Numbered from the stretch's first letter, positions 1 through 8,007 are shown. The stretch: DNA of 64,000 nucleotides from JACCTU01 sp963798985 (GCA_963798985.1 CAWCVL010000007.1:620001-684000); one strand, 5' to 3'. Program-made: numbers and translations. The notes: generated by a model from the letters alone, not told the origin.

Positions 1-1
1 G

Positions 2-598
2 ATCCGGGCAGTCGAGAAGTTCGACTACACGATGGGCTTCAAGCTTTCGACGTACGCCACCTGGTGGATCCGGCAGGCGATCACGCGTGCGCTCGCCGAC
101 CAGGGCCGGATCATCCGCCTGCCCGTCCACGTGGCAGACCAGGTGCGGCGACTGATGCGCACCCGCCGCGTGCTCGCGCAGAAGCTGAACCGCGAGCCGA
201 CGATCGCCGAGCTCGCTGCCGCGTCGGAGCTCCCGTTGAAGAAGGTCAAAGACTTGCTCGAGCTCGTCGAGGAGCCGGTGAGCCTCGAGACACCGGTCGG
301 CGACGGGGAGTCGCTCTACGGCGACCTGATCGAGGACACCAAGACCGATCGTCCCGAGCTGACGACCGCCGACGGGATGCGACACCGCGAGCTCGTGCGC
401 GCGCTCGACAGCTTGAACCCCCGCATGCGCAGGGTCGTCGCGCTGCGCTTCGGGCTCGACGGCGAGAAGCCGCAGACACTCGAAGAAGTCGGCGCCGGGC
501 TCGGCATCACGCGCGAGCGCGTGCGCCAGCTCGAGTCGCGCGCCCTTCGCGAGCTCCGCGCAGTCGCGCCGGATCTCGAGCTCTACCTCGCCGAGTAG
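2..598 (+). CDS. RNA polymerase sigma-70 factor, RpoD-like paralog (5' truncated)
   Basis: Sigma factor that directs RNA polymerase to promoters. The open frame runs in from the left edge, so the start and regions 1 to 2.2 are missing. What remains starts inside region 2.3 (FDYTMGFKLSTYATWWIRQA, the -10 recognition and melting helix). It continues through region 3 (about residues 45-110) and ends with a region 4 helix-turn-helix (TLEEVGAGLGITRERVRQLE). It is clearly paralogous to the complete RpoD-like factor at 1420-2472 but diverges in regions 3 and 4, so it is probably a group 2 alternative factor. Its target regulon cannot be read from the sequence. Confidence 0.93.
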   Translation: MRAVEKFDYTMGFKLSTYATWWIRQAITRALADQGRIIRLPVHVADQVRRLMRTRRVLAQKLNREPTIAELAAASELPLKKVKDLLELVEEPVSLETPVGDGESLYGDLIEDTKTDRPELTTADGMRHRELVRALDSLNPRMRRVVALRFGLDGEKPQTLEEVGAGLGITRERVRQLESRALRELRAVAPDLELYLAE

Positions 599-626
599 AC
601 GACCGGCCCGCGGGTACCCTCGTGGT

Positions 627-1367
627 ATGGGCTTCTTCGTCGACGTCCACTCTCACGTCGTACCTTCCGGTGACGACGGAGCGCAGCGTGTCGTCGAGGG
701 CCTCGGTCTCTGCCGCGACGCCGCAGCGCATGGGACGGCGATCCTCTACGCGACCCCACACGTCTGGCCTCACCTCACGCTCACCGACGCCCGCGCGCAG
801 GAGATCCGCGCGAACTTCGCGGAGGTCGCCGAGCGGGCCGAGCTGGAGCTGAGGCTCGGGTTCGAGCTGACGCCGGCCCCGCCGCTCCTGGAGCAGGACC
901 TGAGCCGCTACGTGCTCGAGGGGACGAACGCCGTCCTGATCGAGGTGCCGTTCACCGGCTCGGCCGGCCTGCTGATCGAGATCTGCGAGCGCATGGAGAC
1001 GCAGGGGCTGCAGCCGGTGATCGCGCATCCTGAGCGCACGCAGCCGGTGCTCGAGCGGCCGTCACTCGCACGGGACTTCGTCGAGCGCGGCTGGCTCCTC
1101 CAGGTGAACGGCAGCTCACTGACCGCGCGGCACGGTCCGGAGATCGAAGGGCTCGCGTGGGGGCTGGTCGACGACGGGCTCGTTTCCCTCGTGGGTTCGG
1201 ACGGGCACCGCGGCACGCGTCCAGCGGTGCTCGACGACGCCTACGCAGCGGTCGTCGTACGAGTGGGGGAGACGCAGGCGCGCTCGCTCTTCGACGGGTC
1301 GGCGATCGGGGTGACGGCGACCGCCGAAATGACCGTGCGCGAGCGGGCGCAAAGCGCCCGCCTTTAG
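627..1367 (+). CDS. CpsB/CapC-family PHP-domain tyrosine phosphatase
   Basis: A 246-residue PHP-fold metal-dependent phosphatase of the CpsB/YwqE type. These enzymes dephosphorylate bacterial tyrosine kinases that control exopolysaccharide export. The metal-binding signatures are in order: DVHSHVVPSGDDGA near the N terminus (residues 5-18), ATPHVWP (about 46), AHPERTQPV (about 135) and SDGHRG (about 190). The length is close to the family norm of about 250. A TACCCT hexamer lies 6 nt before the ATG, so the message may be leaderless. No partner kinase or capsule cluster is in the window, so the substrate is unknown. The 3' end overlaps a hairpin-rich repeat copy. Confidence 0.85.
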   Translation: MGFFVDVHSHVVPSGDDGAQRVVEGLGLCRDAAAHGTAILYATPHVWPHLTLTDARAQEIRANFAEVAERAELELRLGFELTPAPPLLEQDLSRYVLEGTNAVLIEVPFTGSAGLLIEICERMETQGLQPVIAHPERTQPVLERPSLARDFVERGWLLQVNGSSLTARHGPEIEGLAWGLVDDGLVSLVGSDGHRGTRPAVLDDAYAAVVVRVGETQARSLFDGSAIGVTATAEMTVRERAQSARL

Positions 1368-1414
1368 GGGTTCTCGCGGTCACGTGTCCGCGCAAGCGGA
1401 TTCGTGACCTGCGG
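1343..1414 (-). repeat. Dispersed hairpin element, copy A
   Basis: First of three related ~70-bp elements (others at 5368-5435 and 25919-25990), here in reverse orientation. It lies between the convergent ends of the PHP phosphatase and sigma factor genes. It holds a stem TCCGC/GCGGA (1387-1400) and a stem GCGGGCGC/GCGCCCGC with an AAA loop (1343-1361), separated by the conserved core CCTAAAGGCG (read on the minus strand). It may act as a terminator or be a mobile repeat. Confidence 0.7.
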
Positions 1415-1419
1415 ACCAA

Positions 1420-2472
1420 CTAGTACGCGACGGCTTCCATCTCGTGCAGCCGCGCGAGGTGCTTGAGCGACTCCAGCTCGATCTGGCGGACGCGCTCGCG
1501 CGTCAGTCCGAGCCGCTTGCCGATCTCTTCGAGCGTCTTCGGCTCAGCGTCGTCGAGCCCGTAGCGCAGGACGAGCACGGCGCGGTCGCGCTCGGGAAGC
1601 ACGCCCAGCGCCGCGGCGAGCGCCTGGCTTCGAAGCGTGATCTCGACCACGTCTTCCGGTAGCGGCGAGTCACCCGCGACGAAGTCTCCGAACGTCGCGT
1701 CCTGTTCTTCGCCGACCGGCTGATCGAGGCTCGTCGAAGCACGCGCAGCGGCGCGCACCTCCGTCGCCTGCTGCACCGGGAGGTTCGCCTCCTCGGCGAT
1801 CTCCTCGAGCGTCGGCTCGCGGCCGAGCTCCATCCAGAGCGTCCGCTCGGCGCGGTTCATCTTCTGGAGCCGCTCGACGACATGGACCGGCATGCGGATC
1901 GTCCGAGCCTTGTCCGCCAGCGCCCGCGCGACCGCCTGCCGGATCCACCAGGTCGCGTAGGTCGAAAACTTGTAGCCGCGGCGCCAGTCGAACTTCTCGA
2001 CGGCGCGGATCAAACCGAGTGTCCCTTCCTGGATCAGGTCGAGAAACGGCAGTCCCTGGTTGCGGTAGTTCTTCGCGATCGAGACGACGAGGCGAAGGTT
2101 CGACTGGATCATCCGCTGCTTGGCGAGGGCGTCGCCGCGCTCGATCCGCTTCGCGAGCGAAACCTCTTGGGCGGCGGTCAGCAGCGCGTGGTGGCCGGCC
2201 TCGCGCAGGAACAGCTGAAGGGCGTCGGTCGTCGATTCGACCGGGGGCGGTGAGGGCGCCGGCTCTTGCTTCTCCTGGGGCTCGTCGACGAGCTCGAACC
2301 CGCGTGCCTCCAGCTCGCGCTCCAACGCGTCCACCTCGAGCGGCGCGAGCTCGTGCAGCTCCAGCAGCTCCGTGAGCTCGAGCCGGCGGATCGTGCCGGA
2401 CGCCTCGGCCGACTCGAGGAGCGGACGAAGCTCCTCGTGCTCGAGCACATTTTCGACCACGTCGACAGCCAC
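1420..2472 (-). CDS. Primary-type RNA polymerase sigma factor (RpoD/SigA)
   Basis: Complete 350-residue sigma-70 factor. It has an acidic region 1.1-like N terminus (about 1-65), region 1.2 (about 80-112), region 2 with RLVVSIAKNYRNQGLPFLDL and YKFSTYATWWIRQAVARAL (about 118-190), region 3 (about 195-265) and a region 4 helix-turn-helix (TLEEIGKRLGLTRERVRQIE, about 310-330). Having regions 1.1 through 4 makes it the better housekeeping-sigma candidate of the two factors here. The start is GTG at 2472, divergent from the secreted-protein gene at 2603. Confidence 0.93.
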   Translation of the reverse strand: MAVDVVENVLEHEELRPLLESAEASGTIRRLELTELLELHELAPLEVDALERELEARGFELVDEPQEKQEPAPSPPPVESTTDALQLFLREAGHHALLTAAQEVSLAKRIERGDALAKQRMIQSNLRLVVSIAKNYRNQGLPFLDLIQEGTLGLIRAVEKFDWRRGYKFSTYATWWIRQAVARALADKARTIRMPVHVVERLQKMNRAERTLWMELGREPTLEEIAEEANLPVQQATEVRAAARASTSLDQPVGEEQDATFGDFVAGDSPLPEDVVEITLRSQALAAALGVLPERDRAVLVLRYGLDDAEPKTLEEIGKRLGLTRERVRQIELESLKHLARLHEMEAVAY

Positions 2473-2589
2473 GACCGATAGGCGTGTTCCGCATGCCCTT
2501 GGTGTCCAAACCCGCTACCTGGCAACTGCTTCGGCCCCTCCAGGCCGACGCACGATAAGCGTGATTATGTCGAGTCGGGACAAGACGGC

Positions 2590-2595
2590 TACCGT
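2590..2595 (+). promoter_or_regulatory. -10-like TACCGT, 7 nt before GTG 2603
   Basis: TANNNT hexamer ending 7 nt before the GTG at 2603, matching the spacing seen at many other first genes here. It supports 2603 rather than the in-frame ATG at 2567, and places the signal peptide at the very N terminus. Confidence 0.4.
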
Positions 2596-2602
2596 GTCGT
2601 GC

Positions 2603-3848
2603 GTGAAGGGCCTCGTCCCCCTCCTCGCGCTCGCCTTGCTGCTGCCGGGCACGGCCGAGGCGGAGGTCGTCGCGCCGGGGATCTCCGAGGGCGCACTTGC
2701 GGTCGCGCGCGACGGTTCGCCGCGCGTCGCCTGGATCGAAGGTCGGCGACTCGTGCTCGCGACCCGCACCGGTTCCTGGGGCTCGAGGCCGATCGCGACG
2801 CTTCCGACGACCGAGGGACGGGTCGCGGGGCTCGCGGCGGACGCCGTCCTCGTCGAGGCCCGGCGGTCCTGGATCCGCCTGGTCGTCCGCTCGGGCAGCC
2901 GCTGGCGCGTCCTCATCGTCGCGAACGCGCCGAAGCGCACCCTGCTCGGCGTCTCGGGGCTCACGCTGGATGCGTCCGGCCGGCCTGCGGTTGCCTATGC
3001 GCTCCAGGAGGCGAACGACAGCACGTCGCTCCACCTCGTCCGCCTCGCGGCGAGCGGACGTCTCGTGCGCACCAGGATCACGCAGAAAGGCTTCCCCCTG
3101 AGCGTCGTCCCGCCCGCCGCTGCGCCGGTGCTCTGGCCGGACGGGACGATCCGCGTGGTCGAGAGCTTCTCGCAGCGCGGCGCGAACGCGATCCTCTGGC
3201 GGCGCGAGGGACAGCGCTGGTGGGGCCGCGTCCTGCACGCAAGCGCCCTGGGTGCCGCCCCTCTCCCCCTCTTCGCCGCTGCCGCAGCCGACGGCATCTA
3301 TGTCGCGTGGACGATCCCCTACTTCACGTTCGGCGAGAACCATCTCGTCCTCTCGTCGCGGATCGACCGCTCGACGTCGCTCGTCCTGCACCCGAACGCG
3401 TTCGCGGCCGGCGCTCGTGCTCGGTCCTTCGGGTCCGGAGGTCGCAGCGAACGAGCCGGTGCAGGGGCTGGTCGCCGGTTTCGTGACGGGCTCGGCGCAG
3501 ACGGAGTTCGACGGTCGCGTCCTCGGCTACGCGGCGACGCCGACCGGCGGCCGCCAGCTGCTGCTCGCGCGGCCCGACGGGCTCGAGTGGTTCGAGGTGC
3601 CGACCGTGCCCACGTTGCGAGTGGCCGTGGACTTCACGCTCCGCGGCCGCGTCGAGGGTGCGGCGGGCGGCTCGGTCTCGCTCTACGAGGAGCGGGCAGG
3701 CCAGCCCCGGCGGCTCGTTGGGGAGTTCCCGCTCGGCGAGGAAGGTCTGTTCGACGCCGCGGTCCCCGTCACGGCGGGCTTCTCGTATCGCGCTGTCTAC
3801 GTGGACCCCGTGACGGGCGTCCCCTACGCGCGCCTCGTCCGACCCTAG
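2603..3848 (+). CDS. Secreted beta-propeller-like protein of unknown function (frameshifted)
   Basis: Exported protein of about 415 residues. From GTG 2603 the N terminus (VKGLVPLLALALLLPGTAEA) is a typical Sec signal peptide. The mature part has recurring short strands of the kind seen in propellers (DGSPRVAWIEG, SGRPAVAYALQ, GIYVAWTIP) and a C-terminal beta-sandwich-like stretch. The frame breaks near 3400: a two-base loss in a GCGC run would explain it, since the downstream frame (residues VLGPSGPEVAANEPVQ onward) continues smoothly. I do not recognise the family. Its stop overlaps the uppP stop on the other strand. Confidence 0.6.
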
Positions 3849-4783
3849 AAGGTCGCGTCGCGGACACCGGTCGCGATCAGGAGCAGGACGATCGCCGCGA
3901 CGATCAGCCGGAAGACCACGAACACGGTGTAGTTGTGGCGGCGCACGTAGCCGAGCAGCGCCTCGATCGCAAGGAGCGCGCTGCCGGCCGCGGCGAGTGT
4001 GCCGACCAGGAAGGGCCCCTCCCACCCCGGCGGCAGGTCGCCGAGCAGGACGTCCGTCACGCCCTTCAGGAGGATGGCGCCGAAGGTGATCGGTGCGAGG
4101 AGCAGGAACGAGAGCCGCGCGGCCTGGTCGCGGGTCAGCCCGAGGAAGCGTGCCGCTGAGATCGTGATCCCGGAGCGCGACACGCCGGGCATCAACGAGA
4201 GCGCCTGCGCGCAGCCGATCCCGAACGCGCCCCAGAGCCCGACCTCGTCCATCGACTTTTGCTCGGGCCGCCGGTCGGCGAGCCACAGCACCCCCGCGAA
4301 GACCGCGAGCAGGATCGCGATCTGCCACGGCTCGCCGAGGTGCTCCGCGATCAGCGACTCCCCAGCAGCGCCGACGAGCGCGGCAGGCACGGTCGCGACG
4401 GCGACGACCCACGCGGTCCGTTCGGCGGGCGTCCGGATCCGCCTCCGCGCGATGCTGCCGACGAGCGCGACGGCGAGCTCTGCGATGTCGCGCCGGAAGT
4501 ACGCGACCACGGCCACGAGCGTGCCCAGGTGGAGGGCGACGTCGAAGGTCTGGTTGAACGCGTCGTGCTGCTCGAGGTACGTCCACTCCCCGAGCCACGG
4601 GACGAGGATCAGATGGCCGGACGACGAGATGGGCAGCAGCTCCGTGAGCCCCTGGACGATCCCCAGCACGAAGGCCTGCCAGTCCGGGAGTGCCCCGTCG
4701 ACCTCCCCCACGCCGAGCAGGGTCAGAAGGGCTGCCAGCGCGAGCAGAATCGCAGCGGTCGTGACGGTCGCAGCACGGCTCAT
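3845..4783 (-). CDS. uppP: Undecaprenyl-diphosphatase UppP (BacA)
   Basis: Integral membrane enzyme that dephosphorylates undecaprenyl pyrophosphate to recycle the lipid carrier for peptidoglycan and other glycans; it confers some bacitracin tolerance. It has 312 residues from ATG 4783. Both catalytic motifs are present: GLTELLPISSSGHLIL (about residues 44-59) and MPGVSRSGITISAARF (about 195-210). About eight hydrophobic segments fit the family. ATG 4783 is preferred over upstream in-frame codons because homology begins just after it and TAGGAT lies 10 nt upstream. uppS, which makes the same lipid, is elsewhere in the window. Confidence 0.95.
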   Translation of the reverse strand: MSRAATVTTAAILLALAALLTLLGVGEVDGALPDWQAFVLGIVQGLTELLPISSSGHLILVPWLGEWTYLEQHDAFNQTFDVALHLGTLVAVVAYFRRDIAELAVALVGSIARRRIRTPAERTAWVVAVATVPAALVGAAGESLIAEHLGEPWQIAILLAVFAGVLWLADRRPEQKSMDEVGLWGAFGIGCAQALSLMPGVSRSGITISAARFLGLTRDQAARLSFLLLAPITFGAILLKGVTDVLLGDLPPGWEGPFLVGTLAAAGSALLAIEALLGYVRRHNYTVFVVFRLIVAAIVLLLIATGVRDATF

Positions 4784-4821
4784 GCGGCGATCGATCCTAC
4801 GGTGTAGAGTCCCGCGTCCAG

Positions 4822-4874
4822 CTGTCCACAGGCTTTCCCACAAGTTGGAAGAAAGGCTGTGGAATTGTGGATAA
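4822..4874. promoter_or_regulatory. Cluster of DnaA-box-like sites
   Basis: CTGTCCACA at 4822-4830 (one mismatch to the actinobacterial TTGTCCACA), TTTCCCACA at 4834-4842 (weaker), and TGTGGATAA at 4866-4874, a perfect complement of the DnaA box TTATCCACA. Three such sites in 53 bp next to an AT-rich palindrome are unusual in this GC-rich window. Neither dnaA nor dnaN is nearby, so this is not called an origin; it could titrate DnaA. Confidence 0.4.
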
Positions 4875-4885
4875 TTGAATTATCC
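4869..4885. repeat. 17-bp AT-rich palindrome
   Basis: GGATAATTGAATTATCC is a perfect inverted repeat of 8-bp arms around a central G. It overlaps the perfect DnaA box and is the most AT-rich short stretch in the vicinity. It looks like a dimeric protein binding site. Confidence 0.55.
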
Positions 4886-5059
4886 GCAAATAGCGGCCAC
4901 GACAACTTTCGACCTCTTGAAGCGGGACACGTCCCCGGCTACGTTCCCTCTTGCGCCGAGCACGGAGCGCAAGTAGGTCGAAACCGCTCCCGGTGGCAGT
5001 AGGCGGAAGCCGAAAGCCAGCGGGGACGGTGGACGAAAGTGAAACCGGCTCGGCGAATA

Positions 5060-5099
5060 CTTTCGGGGCGAGGGTTCTTCGGGACACTCGCCCCGAAAG
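5060..5099. repeat. Inverted repeat, 13-bp arms
   Basis: CTTTCGGGGCGAG at 5060-5072 is exactly complementary to CTCGCCCCGAAAG at 5087-5099, with a 14-nt loop. It is followed after 2 nt by a second perfect hairpin, which suggests a folded transcript. Confidence 0.6.
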
Positions 5100-5101
5100 C
5101 T

Positions 5102-5132
5102 GTGGGCGAAAGTCCTGCGGACTTTCGCCCAC
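5102..5132. terminator. Strong hairpin with 14-bp perfect stem
   Basis: GTGGGCGAAAGTCC (5102-5115) pairs perfectly with GGACTTTCGCCCAC (5119-5132) across a TGC loop. It is one of the most stable stems in the window. It has no U-tract, so intrinsic termination is possible but unproven; it may instead be part of a structured RNA with the hairpin at 5060-5099. Confidence 0.45.
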
Positions 5133-5168
5133 TGGAGATCGCACACACCCCTCGTCTAGGATCGCGCC

Positions 5169-5417
5169 GTGCACCTTCGCGCTCCTTCGGTCGACAAAGG
5201 CGTGTCGGCCTTCTGGTGGGCGTTCTTCTTCTTCCTCTACCTCTTCTTCGGGATGCTCGCGGTCGGCGTCGCCAAGGGGAGCGCGTTGATCTTCAGCGCG
5301 CTGCTCGGGTTGGGGATCTTCTTCTACATCCGGATCTACGGCGATGAGTCGCCGCGCGATCTTGCCGCGCAGGTCACGAATTCGCTAGCGCGAACTCGCG
5401 ACGCGCAAGACCCCTAA
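5169..5417 (+). CDS. Small two-pass membrane protein
   Basis: An 82-residue protein with two hydrophobic segments (about residues 14-33 and 37-54), rich in aromatics, then a short polar tail. TAGGAT ends 6 nt before the GTG, consistent with leaderless expression. The last ~16 codons lie inside a copy of the dispersed hairpin element, so the C-terminal tail looks repeat-derived. I do not recognise the family. Confidence 0.55.
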   Translation: MHLRAPSVDKGVSAFWWAFFFFLYLFFGMLAVGVAKGSALIFSALLGLGIFFYIRIYGDESPRDLAAQVTNSLARTRDAQDP

Positions 5418-5435
5418 AGGCGTCCGCTTCGCGGC
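5368..5435 (+). repeat. Dispersed hairpin element, copy B
   Basis: Second copy of the ~70-bp element. Its first stem is TTCGC/GCGAA (5381-5394), where copies A and C have TCCGC/GCGGA, so the change is compensated on both sides. The core CCCTAAAGGCG is conserved and is followed by a CCGC/GCGG hairpin (5424-5434). It overlaps the 3' end of the 82-residue gene. Confidence 0.7.
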
Positions 5436-5459
5436 CGCTCGCGCAGCGTCCCTTCAGCG

Positions 5460-5684
5460 TTAGACGTCGTTCGAACGCGGCCGGCGGCTCGAGAGCGCGC
5501 CGATCAGCAGCCGGGCGAGCGAGTCGCCGACGATCCGCTCGAGCCGCTCACGGGCCGTCGGGCGCCGGTGCTCGGTGTCGAGGGCTTCACAGTGGTCGAG
5601 CAGGAGCTCAGCTCCCCGCCCGCGGATTTGCGGCTCTGCGGCGGTCACGCCACTGGTATCGGCGCCCCGTCGCGCCCCGCTCAT
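5460..5684 (-). CDS. Small hypothetical protein
   Basis: A 74-residue frame starting 13 nt after the stop of the cysteine-motif gene at 5698-6288 and on the same strand, so it may be its operon partner. The C-terminal half (about residues 28-65) looks like amphipathic helices with alternating Leu and Arg/Glu. There is no recognised domain. Codon use matches the neighbours, but the short length makes it uncertain. Confidence 0.4.
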   Translation of the reverse strand: MSGARRGADTSGVTAAEPQIRGRGAELLLDHCEALDTEHRRPTARERLERIVGDSLARLLIGALSSRRPRSNDV

Positions 5685-5697
5685 CCCTGTTTCGGGG

Positions 5698-6288
5698 CTA
5701 AAGGCGAAGCCGGCGGGCGTCGAACTCGCTCGAGCCCAGAAAGGAGCGGAACTCGTCGACGACCGGCTCCTCCCAGAAGACGTGCCGGACGACTCCCACC
5801 TCGGCGTCGTTGTGGAAGGGCAGGTCCACGTGGGTCGTCGTCACGAGGTTGACCGACGTTCGGGAGCAGGCCGGACAGCGCACCGCGAGGCCCACCGTCC
5901 CGTCGGCGGCGGCGAGCAGGACGAACGACGACGGGAAGACCGGCCGCGGCCGCTCCTCCGGCAGGCAGAAGAAGCTCCACGGCCACTCGCCCTTCTGGAT
6001 GCGCCGAGCTGCGAGGTCGCCGAATTCGCCGGAGGAGTCCTCGAGCTTCGCGGTCATCAGGTTGAAGAAGCGCTCGCCCCCGAAGCCGAGCGGCGCCCAG
6101 TCGAGCTCGTCGTGCGTGACGAGGCCCGGGTGCTCGTCCCCGCAGGAGCACGCAAACGTGACGCGGTAGACGACGGGGTGCGCGGTTCCCTCCAGCCGCT
6201 CCAGCGAACGGAACGCGGACAGCGTGACCGACGTCTCGCCCCGCACCGGGCACGAGAAGCCGTACCGGCTGGTCAACGCGTCGTACAT
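5698..6288 (-). CDS. Conserved hypothetical protein with paired cysteine motifs
   Basis: A 196-residue soluble protein. Cysteines occur as a FSCPVRG motif near residue 12, a CSCGDEHPG motif near 47 and an RCPAC motif near 139, suggesting a zinc- or metal-binding fold in the style of CpXC-type proteins. The middle has two aromatic-rich segments (WPWSFFCLP and VFWEEPVVDEF). I cannot assign a function. It is the first gene of a possible pair with the 74-residue gene downstream. Confidence 0.65.
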   Translation of the reverse strand: MYDALTSRYGFSCPVRGETSVTLSAFRSLERLEGTAHPVVYRVTFACSCGDEHPGLVTHDELDWAPLGFGGERFFNLMTAKLEDSSGEFGDLAARRIQKGEWPWSFFCLPEERPRPVFPSSFVLLAAADGTVGLAVRCPACSRTSVNLVTTTHVDLPFHNDAEVGVVRHVFWEEPVVDEFRSFLGSSEFDARRLRL

Positions 6289-6338
6289 GCGCTTGGCCAG
6301 TTTTATCGGCAGGTCGGACGCCGGGCGTGAGGGTTCGT

Positions 6339-6860
6339 TCAGTACTCGATCAGCGAGAAGAACTCGTAGCGCGAGAGCCGCTCACGGCCACCGAGGAACG
6401 TCAGGTCGATGATGAAGCAGACGCCGACGACCTCCCCGCCCATCTGCTCGACGAGGCCCGCGATCGCCTCGACCGTTCCGCCCGTCGCGAGCACGTCGTC
6501 GTGGATCACGACCCGCGTTCCGTCGCCGATCGCGTCCGCATGCAATTCGAGCGAGTTCTGCCCGTACTCGAGCGCGTAGGTCGCGCTCACCGTCTCCGGT
6601 GGGAGCTTGCCGGGCCGGCGCGCCGGGATGAAGCCGCAGCCCACCTCGTTCGCGATCGCCGCACCGAGCCAGAAACCTCGGGCCTCGGCGCCGAGCACGA
6701 GGTCGGGCGCCTGCTCGCGCGTCCACGAGGCAAGGTCGTCGATCGCCTGACCGAGCGCGTCCGGATCGCGCAGGAGCGGCGAGATGTCCTTGAACCCGAC
6801 CCCTGGCTCGGGCCAGTCGGGGATCTCGCGGATTCGAGACTTCAGGTCGATCGCCGCCAT
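6339..6860 (-). CDS. apt: Adenine phosphoribosyltransferase
   Basis: Purine salvage enzyme converting adenine and PRPP to AMP and pyrophosphate. The 173 residues match the family length. The PRPP loop reads VIHDDVLATGGT (about residues 115-126), and the N-terminal IPDWPEPGVGFKDISPLL is the usual Apt hood region. The start ATG (6860) shares its first base with the ftsR stop, so the two genes are translationally coupled. It is last in the rsiG-like/FHA/ftsR/apt operon. Confidence 0.96.
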   Translation of the reverse strand: MAAIDLKSRIREIPDWPEPGVGFKDISPLLRDPDALGQAIDDLASWTREQAPDLVLGAEARGFWLGAAIANEVGCGFIPARRPGKLPPETVSATYALEYGQNSLELHADAIGDGTRVVIHDDVLATGGTVEAIAGLVEQMGGEVVGVCFIIDLTFLGGRERLSRYEFFSLIEY

Positions 6861-7552
6861 CAGCGCGCGGCGAACTCTCTCAGATCGCGGAGGAACAGGA
6901 GCTGGGCGAGCTCCTGCGCCGCCTCGGCGAGCGCCTCGAGCTCGCGGAGCCCTTCTTGCCTGCGCTCGGCGTTCCGGCCGCGGAGCGCCGGCGCGACGAC
7001 GGCCTCGAGCAGGCTCGCCTCGCGGTCGGCCGCGGTGCGAAACGTCCGCAGGTGCCTGGCGCTGATCCCGTAGTCGGCCAGGCGCCCGCACGCGATCGCG
7101 ATCCCGGCGTCGGTCTCCGAGTAGCGCTTCTTCCGCGCCTCGGTCCGCGGCGCGAGCAGCCCGTACTCCTCGAGCTCGCGCGCGAGGTCGCCCGAGATGC
7201 CGGTCCGCTCGCACAGCTCCTCGAGGTCGAAGTCGTCCTCGCGGTCGGAGAGCGTCGCGGCCCGCTTGCGCTTCCGATCCTTCGCCGACGGCGCGGAGAG
7301 CTCCTGGCGGATCACCCGGAGCGGCAGGAACTCGTCGCGCTGCAGGGCGAGGATCCGCCGCAGCCGCTCGACGTCGTCCTCGCCGAAGAGCCGGTACCCG
7401 CCACGCGTGCGCCGCGGCGCGATCAGGCCCTGGTCCTCGAGGTAGCGGATCTTCGAGATCGAGATGTCCGGGAAGTCGCCCTTGAGCTGCTCGCAGACCG
7501 CGCCGATCGTCAGCAGCGCCTGTTCGCGGGAGGCGGTCTTCGCAACGCTCAT
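6860..7552 (-). CDS. ftsR: MerR-family regulator FtsR
   Basis: A 230-residue MerR-type transcription factor. The N-terminal winged helix (about residues 12-80; KIRYLEDQGLIAPRRTRGGYRLF) is followed by a charged linker and a long C-terminal helical dimerisation region. In corynebacteria FtsR activates ftsZ, and in mycobacteria its ortholog lies next to garA. The FHA gene immediately upstream reproduces that order, which supports the name. The start overlaps the FHA stop by 4 nt. No metal-binding cysteines are seen in the effector region. Confidence 0.85.
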   Translation of the reverse strand: MSVAKTASREQALLTIGAVCEQLKGDFPDISISKIRYLEDQGLIAPRRTRGGYRLFGEDDVERLRRILALQRDEFLPLRVIRQELSAPSAKDRKRKRAATLSDREDDFDLEELCERTGISGDLARELEEYGLLAPRTEARKKRYSETDAGIAIACGRLADYGISARHLRTFRTAADREASLLEAVVAPALRGRNAERRQEGLRELEALAEAAQELAQLLFLRDLREFAAR

Positions 7553-8007
7553 CGGGAGAGGTAGGTCAGCCGGTATTTGCCGATCTGGAGCTCGTCCCCG
7601 TCCTCGAGCTCGGCGGACTCGACGCGCTTCTTGTTCACGAAGGTGCCGTTCAGGCTGCCCTCGTCGTCGATGCGGAACGCCTCGCCCGACTTGACGATCA
7701 CCGAGTGCTTGCGCGAGACCGTGACGTCGTCGAGGAAGATCTCGCAGTCCGGGGAGCGACCGATGGTCGTGCTGTCGCGCTCGAGCGAGAACGTCTCGCC
7801 GGCACGGCCGCCGCCGGAGCGGATGATCAGGGCTGGCCCGTCGATCCCCTCCGGGAGCCCCGAGCCCTCCTCCTCCGCTTCCTCGGGCGTGAAGGTCATC
7901 GTCGTCTCGGACTCGTCGGGCCGAACGAGGTGAGCCCCGCAGCGCGCGCAGAAGTTCGCGGCCTCAGGGTTCTGGAAGCCGCACTCGGGACAGTAGACGT
8001 GGCTCAA
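7549..8007 (-). CDS. Zinc-ribbon FHA-domain protein, GarA/OdhI-like
   Basis: A 152-residue phosphothreonine-binding protein. It begins with a zinc ribbon (CPECG...CARCG, residues 6-24), followed by a linker containing ETT (about 33-36), the phosphorylation motif of GarA/OdhI. The FHA domain follows (about 60-150: TTIGRSPDCEIFLDDVTVSR, then DEGSLNGTFVNKKRV). In mycobacteria and corynebacteria GarA/OdhI inhibits 2-oxoglutarate metabolism until PknB/PknG phosphorylates the ETT site. The TTG start (8007) overlaps the upstream stop. Unlike GarA it carries a zinc ribbon; the metabolic role is inferred. Confidence 0.85.
   Translation of the reverse strand: MSHVYCPECGFQNPEAANFCARCGAHLVRPDESETTMTFTPEEAEEEGSGLPEGIDGPALIIRSGGGRAGETFSLERDSTTIGRSPDCEIFLDDVTVSRKHSVIVKSGEAFRIDDEGSLNGTFVNKKRVESAELEDGDELQIGKYRLTYLSR

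Larger units (their letters stand above)
4784..5168. other. Structured 385-bp intergenic region without a recognisable gene
   Basis: Between uppP (minus) and the 82-residue gene (plus). The left end has clustered DnaA-box-like 9-mers and a 17-bp palindrome. The right end has two strong consecutive hairpins. The hexamer CGAAAG or its complement CTTTCG occurs seven times between 4900 and 5130, partly within the stems. I find no convincing coding frame. It could be a regulatory or replication-protein binding region, or hold a small structured RNA. Confidence 0.5.

Noticed and set aside
64..852. Long Arg/Ala-rich open frames overlapping the sigma and PHP genes, and many like them elsewhere
   Set aside because: They are shadow frames produced by GC-rich codon use on real genes; composition is Arg/Ala/Gly-rich with no domain signal.
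4822..4885. Chromosomal replication origin
   Set aside because: DnaA-like boxes and an AT-rich palindrome are present, but there are only three boxes and no dnaA, dnaN, rpmH or parAB nearby.
5695..5715. Fragment of the dispersed hairpin element (CTAAAGGCG at 5698)
   Set aside because: Only a 9-mer matches and it is the end of a coding sequence; no paired stems around it.
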